Source of the DNA: Actinomycetota bacterium
GTDB taxonomy: Bacteria > Actinomycetota > Actinomycetes > S36-B12
Length of the DNA: 47,869 nt
Reading direction: 5' to 3'
Assembly: GCA_947449035.1 (NCBI GenBank)
Contig: CANFQC010000015.1
Coordinates: 1 to 47,869, forward strand
Below, one piece after another: positions 30,349 through 39,877 of this stretch. Both the position numbers and the translations under genes were made by a program. Position 1 is the first letter of the stretch. Every line of letters starts with the position of its first letter. The notes beneath the pieces were generated by a model, which ran no database searches, was not told the DNA's origin, and saw nothing but the letters and a program-made list of their open reading frames with translations.

Positions 30349-31156
30349 GTGAGCTGTACTCCCGAATGACGGTGTCGCTCAGGGGCGGCCAGTTCTCCAT
30401 GGCCCACGCCGCGAAATCTGTGTCGGAGAGACTGACGCAGGCCAGATCGTGAACGGGATCCACCCAGAGGAATGAACCGGACTGCCCGAAGTGGCCAAAG
30501 GTGTGCGGCGAGTTCAGGGCGCCCGTCCAATGCGGATCCTTCGAGCTTCGAATCTCAAAACCCAGGCCCCAGTCATTCGGGGTCTGGCGACCGTAGGAAG
30601 GAAGGATGCCTGCAACCCCTGGGAATTGAACCGTGGTGGCTTCGTCGAGCAGCGCAGGGTCAAGCACGTGCGGATCCAGGAGCTCGCGGGCGAGAAGCGC
30701 GAGGTCATCGACCGTGCCCGTCATGTCCTTGGCCGGGGAACCATTGAGCTCGGTGCTGTTCATGCCGAGGGGCACCAGGATGCGCTCGTGCACCCGCTGG
30801 GCGAGCGGCACACCGGTGCGCTGCTCGAAGAACTCCCCGGCTGTCTCGATGCCGCGGTTGGAATAGATGCGACGAGTTCCGGCCGCGGCTAGCTGCCGAT
30901 CATCGTCGAAGTTCAGCCCAGATGAATGGGCGAGGAGGTGGCGCAAGGACGAGCCTTCGGGGCCGGCCGGCTCATCGAGATCAAGTTCGCCCGAATGCAC
31001 GGCGTCGAGAATTCCGAGCACCGCGATCGGCTTGGTGACCGAGGCGAATCTGCGCACGACATCGGTGCCACTCGAGGAAGCCAGGGTGCCTGACGGACCA
31101 ACCACAGCGACCGCTGCCTGCACCGGCCAGGTGCCGACAATCGCATCAAGATCCAC
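30341..31156 (-). CDS. Beta-lactamase-family serine hydrolase (class C / EstB-like)
   Basis: 271 residues. SxxK is SVTK in RRFASVTKP (about residue 40), the YxN motif is YSN in RRIYSNRG, and the third motif region is HFGQSGSF. These are the family catalytic elements, but sequence does not separate a penicillin hydrolase from an esterase or peptidase. No signal peptide, so probably cytoplasmic. I chose the GTG at 31154-31156 because TATCGT lies 6 bases upstream; the open frame extends 21 codons further without a ribosome site. It is divergent from the aminotransferase gene. Confidence 0.85.
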   Translation of the reverse strand: MDLDAIVGTWPVQAAVAVVGPSGTLASSSGTDVVRRFASVTKPIAVLGILDAVHSGELDLDEPAGPEGSSLRHLLAHSSGLNFDDDRQLAAAGTRRIYSNRGIETAGEFFEQRTGVPLAQRVHERILVPLGMNSTELNGSPAKDMTGTVDDLALLARELLDPHVLDPALLDEATTVQFPGVAGILPSYGRQTPNDWGLGFEIRSSKDPHWTGALNSPHTFGHFGQSGSFLWVDPVHDLACVSLSDTDFAAWAMENWPPLSDTVIREYSSHA

Positions 31157-31162
31157 GGCTCG

Positions 31163-31168
31163 ACGATA
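31163..31168 (-). promoter_or_regulatory. Candidate -10 box, leaderless start of the serine hydrolase gene
   Basis: TATCGT on the minus strand, 6 bases before the GTG at 31156. Confidence 0.45.
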
Positions 31169-31234
31169 TCGCGAGAGTCGATGCACGAGATCGGTCGGAT
31201 CTTGATTGGATGGGCGCAACAGGAAAGAGGAGAG

Positions 31235-32593
31235 ATGACCACCATCGACCGTGGCCGACTGGCATCGCTACTCGACGAGGAGCGTGCCCTGCATCATCAG
31301 CGCACCCCGAAGTCGCGTGCGGCATTCGAGCAGGCTGATCACCTGCTTGGTGGCGTGCCCATGACATGGATGAACAAGTGGTCAGGTGGTTACCCGCTCT
31401 ACCTCGCGACCGCTCATGGCAATCGCGTCACCGACATTGATGGGCATGAGTACGTTGACTTCGCTTTGGGTGACACTGCGGCCATGGCCGGTCACTCGCC
31501 CGCACCGACTATTGATGCGGTAACTGAGCGCATCGGTGCTCAGGGCGGCATCACCACGATGATGCCGAGCCTGGATGCCGAGTGGGTAGGTGCCGAACTT
31601 ACTCGTCGCTTTGGCATGCCGCTGTGGTCACTGAGCCTGACGGCCACCGATGCGAATCGTTGGGCGCTGCGCCTCGCACGGATGGTGACCGGCCGGCCGA
31701 TTGTCGCCGCTTTCTCATACTGCTACCACGGTTCCGTTGACGAGACTTTTGTTATCACTGGGCCGAATGACACCACGGCCCCGCGCGGCGGAAATGTGGG
31801 ACCAGCTGTGCCGGTGAGCCAGACCTCTCGCGTGATGGAGTTCAACGATCTCGATTCCGTCGAGCGAGCCCTTTCGCCTCGCGATGTCGCGGTTTTGATC
31901 ATGGAGCCCGCGCTGACAAACATCGGCATAGTGCTTCCGGAAGCTGGGTTTCTTGAAGGCGTTCGTCGACTGTGCGATGAGTACGGCACCTTGCTGCTCA
32001 TTGACGAGACACACACGATCTCCGAGGGGCCGGGAGGATGCACGTCCGCGTGGGGTCTTCGTCCTGACATCTTCGTGATCGGTAAGAGCATCGGCGGTGG
32101 TATTCCTTGCGGTGCCTATGGAATCTCGCATGATGTCGCGGCGCGAATTCGTGCGAACGAAGAGGCTGATCTCGTCGACGTGGGCGGAGTGGGCGGCACC
32201 CTTGCTGGCAACGTACTTTCGACCGCCGCAATTAGAGCGACTCTCGGTGAGGTTCTCACTGATAAGGCGTTCGAGCACATGATTTCTCTGGCTACGCGGT
32301 ATCGCGAAGGCGTGGAGTCAACTCTTGCTGAGTTCGATGTGCCGTGGAGTATTGCCCAGCTCGGCGCACGCGCGGAGTACCGCTTCACTCGACCTGCACC
32401 ACGCACCGGCACGGAATCGGCGGCTGCGCACGATGATGACCTCGAGGAATACCTGCACCTGTTCATGTCGAACCGCGGCGTACTGATGACGCCCTTCCAC
32501 AACATGGCGCTCATGTGCCCAGCCACGACCTCGGCAGATGTTGATCTGCACACTGTGCTGTTCCACTCTGCAGTGGAAAGACTTGCGGTCTGA
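31235..32593 (+). CDS. Class III PLP aminotransferase (glutamate-1-semialdehyde aminomutase-like)
   Basis: 452 residues. The N-terminal segment HLLGGVPMTWMNKWSGGYPLY and the following DIDGHEYVDFALGD..AMAGH resemble GSA aminomutase; the cofactor-binding core has LLLIDETHTI and the Schiff-base lysine in VIGKSIGGGIPCG. The usual SGTEA motif is replaced by TATDANRWALR, so the substrate is likely not GSA itself but another amino acid or keto acid. GAGGAGAG lies directly before the ATG at 31235, which decides the start over an ATG 18 codons upstream. Single gene, divergent from the hydrolase. Confidence 0.9.
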   Translation: MTTIDRGRLASLLDEERALHHQRTPKSRAAFEQADHLLGGVPMTWMNKWSGGYPLYLATAHGNRVTDIDGHEYVDFALGDTAAMAGHSPAPTIDAVTERIGAQGGITTMMPSLDAEWVGAELTRRFGMPLWSLSLTATDANRWALRLARMVTGRPIVAAFSYCYHGSVDETFVITGPNDTTAPRGGNVGPAVPVSQTSRVMEFNDLDSVERALSPRDVAVLIMEPALTNIGIVLPEAGFLEGVRRLCDEYGTLLLIDETHTISEGPGGCTSAWGLRPDIFVIGKSIGGGIPCGAYGISHDVAARIRANEEADLVDVGGVGGTLAGNVLSTAAIRATLGEVLTDKAFEHMISLATRYREGVESTLAEFDVPWSIAQLGARAEYRFTRPAPRTGTESAAAHDDDLEEYLHLFMSNRGVLMTPFHNMALMCPATTSADVDLHTVLFHSAVERLAV

Positions 32594-32604
32594 TTCAGGC
32601 ATGC

Positions 32605-32637
32605 AGGAGGGGGGCGGTCAACGACCGCCCCCCTCCT
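32605..32637. terminator. Strong bidirectional terminator
   Basis: Perfect 15-bp GC-rich stem (32605-32619 with 32623-32637) with a 3-base loop and TTCT on the plus side, between the convergent aminotransferase and glycoside hydrolase genes. Confidence 0.85.
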
Positions 32638-32651
32638 TCTGCTTACTTCGA

Positions 32652-33908
32652 CTAGTTAGTAACGAGCACCGGGCCAGCAGTCTTGACGCTCTTTGCGCCG
32701 AGCGGCTTGCACGTGCCGTCGAGGCTGCATACCTGCGAGTACGAGGCGTTCAGCTTGATGGGCTTCTTTGAGCCACTGTCCGTGTAGACGACCTGGAACT
32801 TCCTGCCACCCTTGGTGAAGTTGCAGGTGACGTTGGTGCCCTTGGTGGGGCAGCCATTAAAGGTCGCGCCAACAATCCACTTCTGCAGGGTCTGGTACGA
32901 CGCTGCGCCCGGGGTGTTGTTGTACATCTGAATACCCCAAAGATCGTTGTAGGGCTCCCAGCGGTACCAGTAGACACGGCTGATGTTCAGGCGCAGGGCA
33001 TCGAGATAGGTGCGAGCGACCCAGTCAGCGGCCTTGGTTCCCTCGATATCAACATCGGGGTTCTGCGGGCCTGGGCCTTTGAGGCCGAAGTTGTTTTCGG
33101 TATCCCACAGCGGCTTCTTCGGAGCACCGGCAGCCGCGAGCGTGTTCTCCCACAGCGTTGCCAACTTGGCGCGATCAACCGGGGTGCCGAGGCTGGCCGG
33201 GTAGGTATGAGCGGCCCAGACGTCGACCGGCCAGTCGTAAGCCTTCAGTGCCGCCAGGTACTTCGGGTAGAACTTCTGGAACGGACCGCCGAGTCGGGTG
33301 CCGGTGCTCGGTGCCACAACGATTGCACTCGGGTCAATTCGCTTGATGATGTCGTAGGCATGCTTGGTGAGATCAGCCATGTCCTGAGGGCTGCCAGTCG
33401 AGAAAGTGGCGAGGTTCGCCTCATTCCACGGCTGGTATGCGGTGATCTTGCCCTTGTAGCGAGTGACGACCTGAGTGACCCAGTTATCCCACCAAGCCAT
33501 TTCGCGCGGCATGCCCGCTGCACCCGGTTGCGGCAGTGCCGTCGGCGACGGATCGTCAGTGGCCCAGGCAGGAGTCCCTGCGAGCACCATGAGGATGTCG
33601 TTGACGCCATGCGCCTTCGACGTTGCTACAGCGGTGTCGAGTGCAGTCCAATCGAAAACGCCCTGAGTGCGCTCAATGTTGGCCCAGGAGGTCTTGTTGT
33701 CCCATAGACGCAGGGTTCCGAAACCGATGGTGGGCCACTCGCCAACCTCGGCGTTGTAGACGTGCATACCGAAGAGACTGTCGTCAATGACGGTGCCCTT
33801 GGGAGTCTGGGAAACAGCCTGAGCCGGTGAAGCCAAACCGATTCCGGTGAGCAGGGTCGCCGAAGCGGCGATCAGGGCAAGTGCGCGAAGCGGGGTGCGT
33901 AATGACAT
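32652..33908 (-). CDS. Secreted clan A glycoside hydrolase (GH39/PslG-like)
   Basis: 418 residues. The signal peptide (about 1-31) ends SPAQA. A TIM-barrel follows with FGMHVYN, LRLWDNKTSW and the acid/base Glu in QPWNEANL; the likely nucleophile Glu is in PLWDTENNFG. A small C-terminal beta domain (about 335-418) has two Cys pairs (CPTKGTNVTC, CSLDGTC). The substrate is probably an extracellular polysaccharide, but sequence does not say which. The GTG two codons upstream is an alternative start. Confidence 0.83.
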   Translation of the reverse strand: MSLRTPLRALALIAASATLLTGIGLASPAQAVSQTPKGTVIDDSLFGMHVYNAEVGEWPTIGFGTLRLWDNKTSWANIERTQGVFDWTALDTAVATSKAHGVNDILMVLAGTPAWATDDPSPTALPQPGAAGMPREMAWWDNWVTQVVTRYKGKITAYQPWNEANLATFSTGSPQDMADLTKHAYDIIKRIDPSAIVVAPSTGTRLGGPFQKFYPKYLAALKAYDWPVDVWAAHTYPASLGTPVDRAKLATLWENTLAAAGAPKKPLWDTENNFGLKGPGPQNPDVDIEGTKAADWVARTYLDALRLNISRVYWYRWEPYNDLWGIQMYNNTPGAASYQTLQKWIVGATFNGCPTKGTNVTCNFTKGGRKFQVVYTDSGSKKPIKLNASYSQVCSLDGTCKPLGAKSVKTAGPVLVTN

Positions 33909-33923
33909 GTACACATCGTGCCA

Positions 33924-35447
33924 TTAATTCGTGAAAGCGATTGCCACCAGGGTGATGTCGTCGCGTGTCCAATTCGAGTTCTTCTCGCGCATGGAAGCAA
34001 GAATTCGCTCAAGCGTTTCTGACGGTTCACTTCGCAGTTCGGCGGGGATGGCGAGGAGCTCGACGAGCAGGTTCTCAGTCTCCAGAGATCGGCCGTCGTG
34101 TGTCATGCCCTCGATGAGGCCATCAGTAAAGGCGAACACTGCATCGCCATTGCGAGTCGTGGTCTGCATGGTCGACCATTGCCCGTCTAGAGCCGAGAGA
34201 AGTGGCCCGGTGGGGTCAAGTGCGGTCGTGACGTCGTCGCTACCGATCAGCAGCGCGGGGTGATGCCCGGCATTCGCCCAACGAAGGGTGCTTGATTCCA
34301 CATCAATCAACAAGATCGCAGCCGTGGCAAAGGTCCGTGAATGCCGAAGAGCCTGATGAGCAAGACGAAGGGCGGCATCAGGCTGTGCTCCGGATGCCAA
34401 GGCGGCGCGAAGAAGCGTGCGCACTTGCATCGCCATGATGCCGGCAGGTGCCCCGTGTCCGGCTACATCGCCGACGACCACAGCGAAGAGTCCGTGGGGG
34501 CACTCGATGACATCCCACCAGTCACCGGCAATCACGCCCTCGGCAGAGGACATGCGGCCGCTGAGGCGGACTCCGGCTGGAAGATCAATTGGTGCCGGAG
34601 TCATCGTCGATCGAAGTGAATCAGCGACGGGAGCATCCTGCGCAAGCCCCGACCGAGCTTCGCGAGCCTCGTCAATTTCTCGGACAAGACTGCGGCGCAA
34701 CGTCTCCGCATCAACGGCAACCGATTCGAGTTCCGGAGGTCCGGTCACTTCGATCGGATGAAGATGGCCGGGTTCTTCCGCTGCCATTTGCAGGTCACCG
34801 CGAATTCGCGTCAAGGGATTGAGCACCCAGCGCCGAAGTCCGAGGTAGTACGCCAAGAGCAAGCCCAGAAGGAGAAGCCCTGCCAGCAACAGCATCACGC
34901 CGAGTACGCGCAAGAAATCAAGAAGCGTGGTGCTTGCGTTGAGCCGCCGATCATCAACGGCGTCCTGCAGGTCCTGAGTCGCTTGAGTCATTGCCGCATA
35001 CGTTGTCCAGGCTGCCTTGGAGTCAGTAATCGTCTTGGCCTTGTCAGAATCACCTGCATCCATTGCCTTGAGTACTGGTGTCCCGTCAGCCGCAATCCAG
35101 GCATCTTGGGCACTTCGCGATTTCTCGGCGAGCGGACGGATTTCCGGGGCAGCATCGAGTCGTTGCACGATCTGGTCGAGTAGCACCTGCGCACGATCGA
35201 CTTGGCGTACGTAGTCCTTGCGGCTTGCGGCTCGATCGAGCAAGACGTAATCGGACAGTGATGCGGATGCGCTCACCTGAGCGAGCACGAGCGCCTCGAC
35301 CGCGTCGGAAGCCGGGGTGATGCGCGTACGGAGCGCGTTGCTCGTGGCGTAAGTGGCGCTGAATTGGCTCAGGACAATGCCCGTGGCAATCACCACGCCA
35401 AGCGCGCCGAGCAGAGCGGCGATGAGGGCGCGTCGTCTCAGGCTCAC
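33924..35447 (-). CDS. Membrane PP2C/SpoIIE-type serine phosphatase with extracytoplasmic sensor
   Basis: 507 residues. Helix 1 (about 7-29), an extracytoplasmic helical sensor (about 30-170, CHASE3-like), helix 2 (about 175-202), a HAMP-like linker (LNPLTRIRGDLQMA) and a C-terminal SpoIIE phosphatase domain with metal-binding GDWWDV, VVGDVAGHG and AFTDGLIEG, then RDDITLVAI. The family dephosphorylates anti-anti-sigma factors or similar proteins; the partner is not in the window. The GTG start has TACGGT 6 bases upstream. Confidence 0.9.
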   Translation of the reverse strand: MSLRRRALIAALLGALGVVIATGIVLSQFSATYATSNALRTRITPASDAVEALVLAQVSASASLSDYVLLDRAASRKDYVRQVDRAQVLLDQIVQRLDAAPEIRPLAEKSRSAQDAWIAADGTPVLKAMDAGDSDKAKTITDSKAAWTTYAAMTQATQDLQDAVDDRRLNASTTLLDFLRVLGVMLLLAGLLLLGLLLAYYLGLRRWVLNPLTRIRGDLQMAAEEPGHLHPIEVTGPPELESVAVDAETLRRSLVREIDEAREARSGLAQDAPVADSLRSTMTPAPIDLPAGVRLSGRMSSAEGVIAGDWWDVIECPHGLFAVVVGDVAGHGAPAGIMAMQVRTLLRAALASGAQPDAALRLAHQALRHSRTFATAAILLIDVESSTLRWANAGHHPALLIGSDDVTTALDPTGPLLSALDGQWSTMQTTTRNGDAVFAFTDGLIEGMTHDGRSLETENLLVELLAIPAELRSEPSETLERILASMREKNSNWTRDDITLVAIAFTN

Positions 35448-35453
35448 GCGATC

Positions 35454-35459
35454 ACCGTA
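35454..35459 (-). promoter_or_regulatory. Candidate -10 box, leaderless start of the SpoIIE-type phosphatase gene
   Basis: TACGGT on the minus strand, 6 bases before the GTG at 35447. Confidence 0.45.
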
Positions 35460-35507
35460 GCGTCAGAGAGTCGGTGCCCAGAAGGACGCGGTCTTGGCGG
35501 GGTCTAG

Positions 35508-35527
35508 GACGGGACGAAGGTCCCGAC
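35508..35527 (+). promoter_or_regulatory. Dos-box-like DosR/DevR operator upstream of cydA
   Basis: The palindrome GGGAC-N4-GTCCC (35511-35524), extended by one more pairing base on each side (CGGGAC..GTCCCG), matches the symmetric core of the DosR box (consensus GGGACTTNNGNCCC). It is 81-100 bases before the cydA ATG. A DosS-like kinase and a DosR-like regulator are encoded at the end of the same locus. I found no second copy in the intergenic spacers here. Confidence 0.6.
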
Positions 35528-35607
35528 AAGACCTGACTCTTGCCGCGTGTAATCGGTCGATGTCCCCATGAGGATGGAATCGCTGGATATCAACGAAGGG
35601 TCAGATC

Positions 35608-37014
35608 ATGGGCGCGCTAGATCTCGCACGCTGGCAATTTGCCATCACCACCGTCTATCACTTCCTATTCGTGCCGCTCACCCTCGGAACCGTCTGGTTC
35701 GTTGCGGGATTCCAGACGGCCTACTTCCGCACAGGCAAGGAGAAGTACCTCAAGCTCACGAAGTTCTTCGGGAAGCTCTTCCTGATCAACTTCGCGATGG
35801 GCGTGGTCACTGGCATCGTCCAGGAATTCCAGTTCGGCATGAACTGGTCCGAGTACTCGCGATTCGTCGGAGACGTCTTCGGCGCCCCGCTCGCCATGGA
35901 GGGCCTGCTCGCCTTCTTCCTCGAGTCGACGTTCATCGGTCTGTGGATCTTCGGCTGGGATCGACTTCCGAAGAAGGTGCATCTCGCGACGATCTGGGCA
36001 GCCGCAGTCGGCACCATGCTTTCGGCTTACTTCATCCTTGCCGCTAACGCATGGATGCAGCATCCGGTCGGCTACGAGATCAGCGCCACCACCGGTCGTG
36101 CTGTTCTGAACAACATCGGCCTCGTGCTGTTCCAGAACACCGCTGTCATCGCCTTCTTCCACACCATTTCTGCCTCTTTCCTGGTGGCAGGTTCGGGCGT
36201 CGCTGCCATCGGTGCGTGGATGCTCATGAAGGATCGCCAAGTCGACATCTTCCGCCCTGCGGTCAAGATCGGTGCGGTCGTCGTCCTTCTGTCAGCCGTG
36301 GTCGTCTCGATCACTGGTGATATGGACGCCAAGATCATGGTCAAACAGCAGCCCATGAAGATGGCTGCAGCCGAAGCTCTGTACAACACCACTGACAAGG
36401 CACCGTTCTCGATCCTCAGCATCGGCGACGTCTCAGGCTCGAGTGCAACTCCGGTGATCGAGGTTCCCGGCCTTACGTCGTTCATGGCTACTGGTTCCTT
36501 CGACGGCAACGTGCAGGGCATCAATGACCTTCAGGCCCAGTACGAGCAGACCTACGGTCCGGGCAATTACGCGCCGTACGTGCCGGTCAGTTACTGGGGC
36601 TTCCGCCTGATGATCGGTCTCGGCCTGATCGCCGCAGCATGGGCGCTGTGGGCGCTGTGGCGCTACCGCGGCGGCCGTAACCCTAAAGGCAAGTTCTTCA
36701 ACGTGATCAGCATGTTCATCACGCTCGGACCCCTTGTGGGTATCTCGGCAGGCTGGATCTTCACGGAGATGGGGCGTCAGCCGTGGATTGTGTTCGGCCA
36801 GCAGAAGACAGCAGATGCGGTGTCACCTCTTGTTTCGCCCGCTGAGGTCTGGATCTCCATGATCGGCTTCACGCTGGTGTACCTCGTGCTGGCCATCATC
36901 GAACTGCGCCTGCTTCTGCGCTACATCCGTGCGGGTGCTCCGGAGAACGTCATTGAGGACCCATATGACGACTCCAAGAACGATGCCGACAAGCAGCTCT
37001 ACTTCGCGTACTGA
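35608..37014 (+). CDS. cydA: Cytochrome bd oxidase subunit I
   Basis: 468-residue membrane subunit of the quinol:oxygen oxidoreductase that carries the haems. His18 (YHFLFVPLT) fits the haem b595 ligand position; the GLLAFFLESTFIGLW helix carries the conserved Glu. The region SYWGFRLMIGLG holds the likely Met ligand of b558. The Q-loop is short. AAGGG precedes the ATG. First gene of cydABDC; the DosR-like box upstream suggests induction at low oxygen or by NO. Confidence 0.97.
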   Translation: MGALDLARWQFAITTVYHFLFVPLTLGTVWFVAGFQTAYFRTGKEKYLKLTKFFGKLFLINFAMGVVTGIVQEFQFGMNWSEYSRFVGDVFGAPLAMEGLLAFFLESTFIGLWIFGWDRLPKKVHLATIWAAAVGTMLSAYFILAANAWMQHPVGYEISATTGRAVLNNIGLVLFQNTAVIAFFHTISASFLVAGSGVAAIGAWMLMKDRQVDIFRPAVKIGAVVVLLSAVVVSITGDMDAKIMVKQQPMKMAAAEALYNTTDKAPFSILSIGDVSGSSATPVIEVPGLTSFMATGSFDGNVQGINDLQAQYEQTYGPGNYAPYVPVSYWGFRLMIGLGLIAAAWALWALWRYRGGRNPKGKFFNVISMFITLGPLVGISAGWIFTEMGRQPWIVFGQQKTADAVSPLVSPAEVWISMIGFTLVYLVLAIIELRLLLRYIRAGAPENVIEDPYDDSKNDADKQLYFAY

Positions 37015-37035
37015 TCGAAAGACGAGGAATAGCTC

Positions 37036-38130
37036 ATGGAACTCGTAACTGTCTGGTTCATCCTGATCGCCGTACTGTGGATCGGATACCTCGTACTCGA
37101 CGGCTTCGACCTGGGTGTCGGAATGCTCCTGCCGTTTATCGGCAAGGACGACCTGCGCCGTCGAGTGATGATCAACACGATCGGCCCGGTATGGGACGGA
37201 AATGAGGTCTGGCTGCTTGTCGCAGGCGGTGCAACCTTCGCGGCGTTCCCGCTCTGGTACGCCACGCTCTTCAGCGGCTTCTACCTCGCACTCTTCCTGC
37301 TTCTTCTTGCACTGATCTTGCGCGGCGTTGCATTCGAGTACCGCAGCAAGCACGACTCAGTGAAGTGGCGGGCAGGCTGGGACAAGGCAATTTTCGTGGG
37401 GTCAGTTCTGCCACCTCTGCTGCTCGGCGTTGCCTTTGGCAACATCTTCGGCGGATCGAAAATCGGTCCGATCGCCGGGACCCCTGTTGACTTCCCGCTT
37501 GCCACTGACGCGGGGCCAATCAATTACCTGGGTAGCTTCTTCGACCTTTTGCTCAACCCCTTTGCCCTCGTCATCGGCGTCATGCTCGTGCTTGTCTTCG
37601 CCACTCACGGTGCGATCTTCCTGGCGCTCAAGACAAGCGGCGAGGTGCGCGAAGCCTCGCGTAAGGCAGCAGTGAAGGTGGGTGTCGCAGCCGCCGTCTT
37701 CGCGGTGGTCGGCCTGCTGTGGGCTCAGGCGTACTCCGGTCGAGTCGCGATCACGCTTCCGATCGTGCTGATTGCCGCGGTGCTCTGGCTCGCAGGCATC
37801 GGCATGACGCTCAAGGGACGCGACGGGTGGGCCTTCTTGTTCAGTGCCGGGACAATCGCTCTTGCTGTCACGGCATTGTTCGTGGGCGCTTTCCCGAACA
37901 TCATGCTCAGCAGCATTGATTCGGCCTTCAATCTCACGGTGCACAACTCGGCGAGCCAGTCGTACACGCTGACGGTGATGACCATCGTCGCGGTGATCAT
38001 GACCCCGATCGTGTTGATATACCAGGGCTGGACATATTGGGTCTTCCGCAAGCGCATCAGCACCGCGCAGATCCCGGCGCAATCAGCACCAGGCCGCGCG
38101 GATGATCGATTCGCACCAGCAAAGAGCTGA
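37036..38130 (+). CDS. cydB: Cytochrome bd oxidase subunit II
   Basis: 364 residues, about eight to nine membrane helices. The family start WFILIAVLWIGYLVLDGFDLGVG and PVWDGNEVWLLVAGG are typical. It pairs with CydA in the membrane. 21 bases after cydA, with GAGGAA before the ATG. The C-terminal tail is short and polar. Confidence 0.97.
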   Translation: MELVTVWFILIAVLWIGYLVLDGFDLGVGMLLPFIGKDDLRRRVMINTIGPVWDGNEVWLLVAGGATFAAFPLWYATLFSGFYLALFLLLLALILRGVAFEYRSKHDSVKWRAGWDKAIFVGSVLPPLLLGVAFGNIFGGSKIGPIAGTPVDFPLATDAGPINYLGSFFDLLLNPFALVIGVMLVLVFATHGAIFLALKTSGEVREASRKAAVKVGVAAAVFAVVGLLWAQAYSGRVAITLPIVLIAAVLWLAGIGMTLKGRDGWAFLFSAGTIALAVTALFVGAFPNIMLSSIDSAFNLTVHNSASQSYTLTVMTIVAVIMTPIVLIYQGWTYWVFRKRISTAQIPAQSAPGRADDRFAPAKS

Positions 38131-38152
38131 TCGAGAGTTCACAGCGCGTGCT

Positions 38153-38181
38153 CAGGCGAACGGGTCCCACTCGTTCGCCTG
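38153..38181 (+). terminator. Hairpin between cydB and cydD
   Basis: 10-bp stem CAGGCGAACG/CGTTCGCCTG with a 9-base loop in the 79-base spacer. No U-tract, so it may only reduce read-through or set the oxidase-to-transporter ratio. Confidence 0.6.
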
Positions 38182-38209
38182 ATCTCGTGTTCAAGGGGAG
38201 AATGACCAC

Positions 38210-39877
38210 GTGAGACCACTTGATCCGCGACTGATGCGGTACGCCCGCAGTACTCGTGGATTCATGATCGTGGCGATCCTTCTCGGAGTTGTCACGGCAA
38301 TTCTGGTCATCCTGCAAGCGCGGGCCCTCTCGACCGTCATCGTGAACGTCACTGCCCATGGATTCAACTTCGCCGAAGTAGGCGGACTCGTGTTCGCGGT
38401 AGCAGCCTTGATAGGTGCACGCGCACTTCTTGCCTGGGCCACTGAGATCGCGGCTTTTCGATCATCAGCGGCGGTGAAGGAGGAACTACGCACAGCGGCC
38501 CTCGCACACGCCCTCGCGCTTGGGCCTAATGGTCCAGCCGGAACCGATCCGGCGGGTGTCACAACGCTTGTTACGCGTGGCGTCGACGCCCTTGATGCCT
38601 ACTTCTCGCGTTATCTGCCGCAGTTAGTGCTCGCGGTCATCGTGCCCATCGCGATTCTGCTCACCATGCTCGGCCAGGACATCTTGTCGACGGTGATCGT
38701 GGCCATCACGATCCCCCTGATCCCGCTCTTCATGATCTTGATCGGCATGTACACCAAGAGCAGAGTCGATCGGCAGTGGAAAACCCTTGCGGTGCTCAGC
38801 GGTCACTTCCTGGATCTAGTCGCAGGCCTACCCACACTCAAGATCTTCGGACGTGCCAAGTCGCAGGCCGAGGCGATTGCTGCGGTCGGTGATCGATATC
38901 GAATGTCGACGATGGGCGTGCTGCGAATCTCATTCCTCTCCTCCCTCGCCCTGGAACTACTTGCGACCCTCTCTGTCGCCCTCGTCGCGGTTTCCGTAGG
39001 TCTACGCCTGGCCGAGGGGCAGATCGCTTACGGCATTGCCCTTTTCGTGCTCCTGCTGGCACCCGAGGCGTATCTGCCGCTCCGGCTTGTCGGCCAGCAC
39101 TTCCATGCAGCAGCGGAAGGGCTCGGTGCTGCCGAGCGGATCTTTGCCATCCTCGAGACACCGCTTCCCACGAGCGGCACCTCGGAGATGCCCGAGGGTT
39201 CGGTAACCATCGATGTCGACCATCTGGGTTATACGTATGCGGGATCTGAGGTTCCCGCACTCGCCCCCACGACCTTCACGGCACGTCCGGGCACTATCAC
39301 GGCGCTGGTCGGTCTTTCGGGTGGCGGGAAGTCAACCCTGGTCAATGTGCTTCTTGGTTTCCTCGCCCCCACGATGGGCGAAGTGCGAGTAAGCGAATGC
39401 CCTCTCGCCGACATCAGCACCGCTGTCTGGCGTTCGAGCATCGGTTGGGTGCCCCAGTCGCCTGTCCTCGTGTCGGCTGACCTCAACGTGAATCCGACCA
39501 TCGCGCAGGTTGTGCGAGTGGGCATGTCCGATGCCACCGATGATCACGTTCGGCGAGCACTGTCTGATGCAGGCATCCTCGATGAGGTCATGGCCCTCCC
39601 ACTCGGGATAGATACCGCATTGAATGCTGACGGAAGCGGCCTCTCCCGAGGACAGCAGCAGCGCATCGCGATAGCTCGTGCCTTAGTGCGCGAACCACGT
39701 GTTCTGGTGCTCGATGAGCCAAGCGCGGCGCTGGATATCGACTCCGAGGATGCAGTAGTCGCCGCAGTACGCGAAGCCGCGTCACGTGGATGCACCGTGA
39801 TCGTAGTCGCCCACCGGCCGGCACTTGTCGAGATCGCAGATCAGGTCGTGCGCGTCGGTACTGAGGTCCTCGCATGA
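38210..39877 (+). CDS. cydD: CydD, ABC exporter subunit for cytochrome bd assembly
   Basis: 555 residues: a six-helix membrane domain (about 15-300) and an ATPase domain with Walker A GLSGGGKST (about 365), signature LSRGQQQR and Walker B VLVLDEPSAALD. CydDC exports cysteine/glutathione-type reductants and is needed to assemble the bd oxidase; an actinobacterium would use mycothiol, so the cargo is uncertain. GGGGAG precedes the GTG. Overlaps cydC by 4 bases. Confidence 0.93.
   Translation: MRPLDPRLMRYARSTRGFMIVAILLGVVTAILVILQARALSTVIVNVTAHGFNFAEVGGLVFAVAALIGARALLAWATEIAAFRSSAAVKEELRTAALAHALALGPNGPAGTDPAGVTTLVTRGVDALDAYFSRYLPQLVLAVIVPIAILLTMLGQDILSTVIVAITIPLIPLFMILIGMYTKSRVDRQWKTLAVLSGHFLDLVAGLPTLKIFGRAKSQAEAIAAVGDRYRMSTMGVLRISFLSSLALELLATLSVALVAVSVGLRLAEGQIAYGIALFVLLLAPEAYLPLRLVGQHFHAAAEGLGAAERIFAILETPLPTSGTSEMPEGSVTIDVDHLGYTYAGSEVPALAPTTFTARPGTITALVGLSGGGKSTLVNVLLGFLAPTMGEVRVSECPLADISTAVWRSSIGWVPQSPVLVSADLNVNPTIAQVVRVGMSDATDDHVRRALSDAGILDEVMALPLGIDTALNADGSGLSRGQQQRIAIARALVREPRVLVLDEPSAALDIDSEDAVVAAVREAASRGCTVIVVAHRPALVEIADQVVRVGTEVLA

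Noticed and set aside
30341-31156. Antibiotic-resistance beta-lactamase
   Set aside because: Motifs fit the broad serine hydrolase/EstB group; there is no signal peptide, so resistance cannot be claimed.
37402-38082. 226-codon minus-strand frame opposite cydB
   Set aside because: Charged low-complexity shadow of the real membrane protein gene; no ribosome site and no family resemblance.
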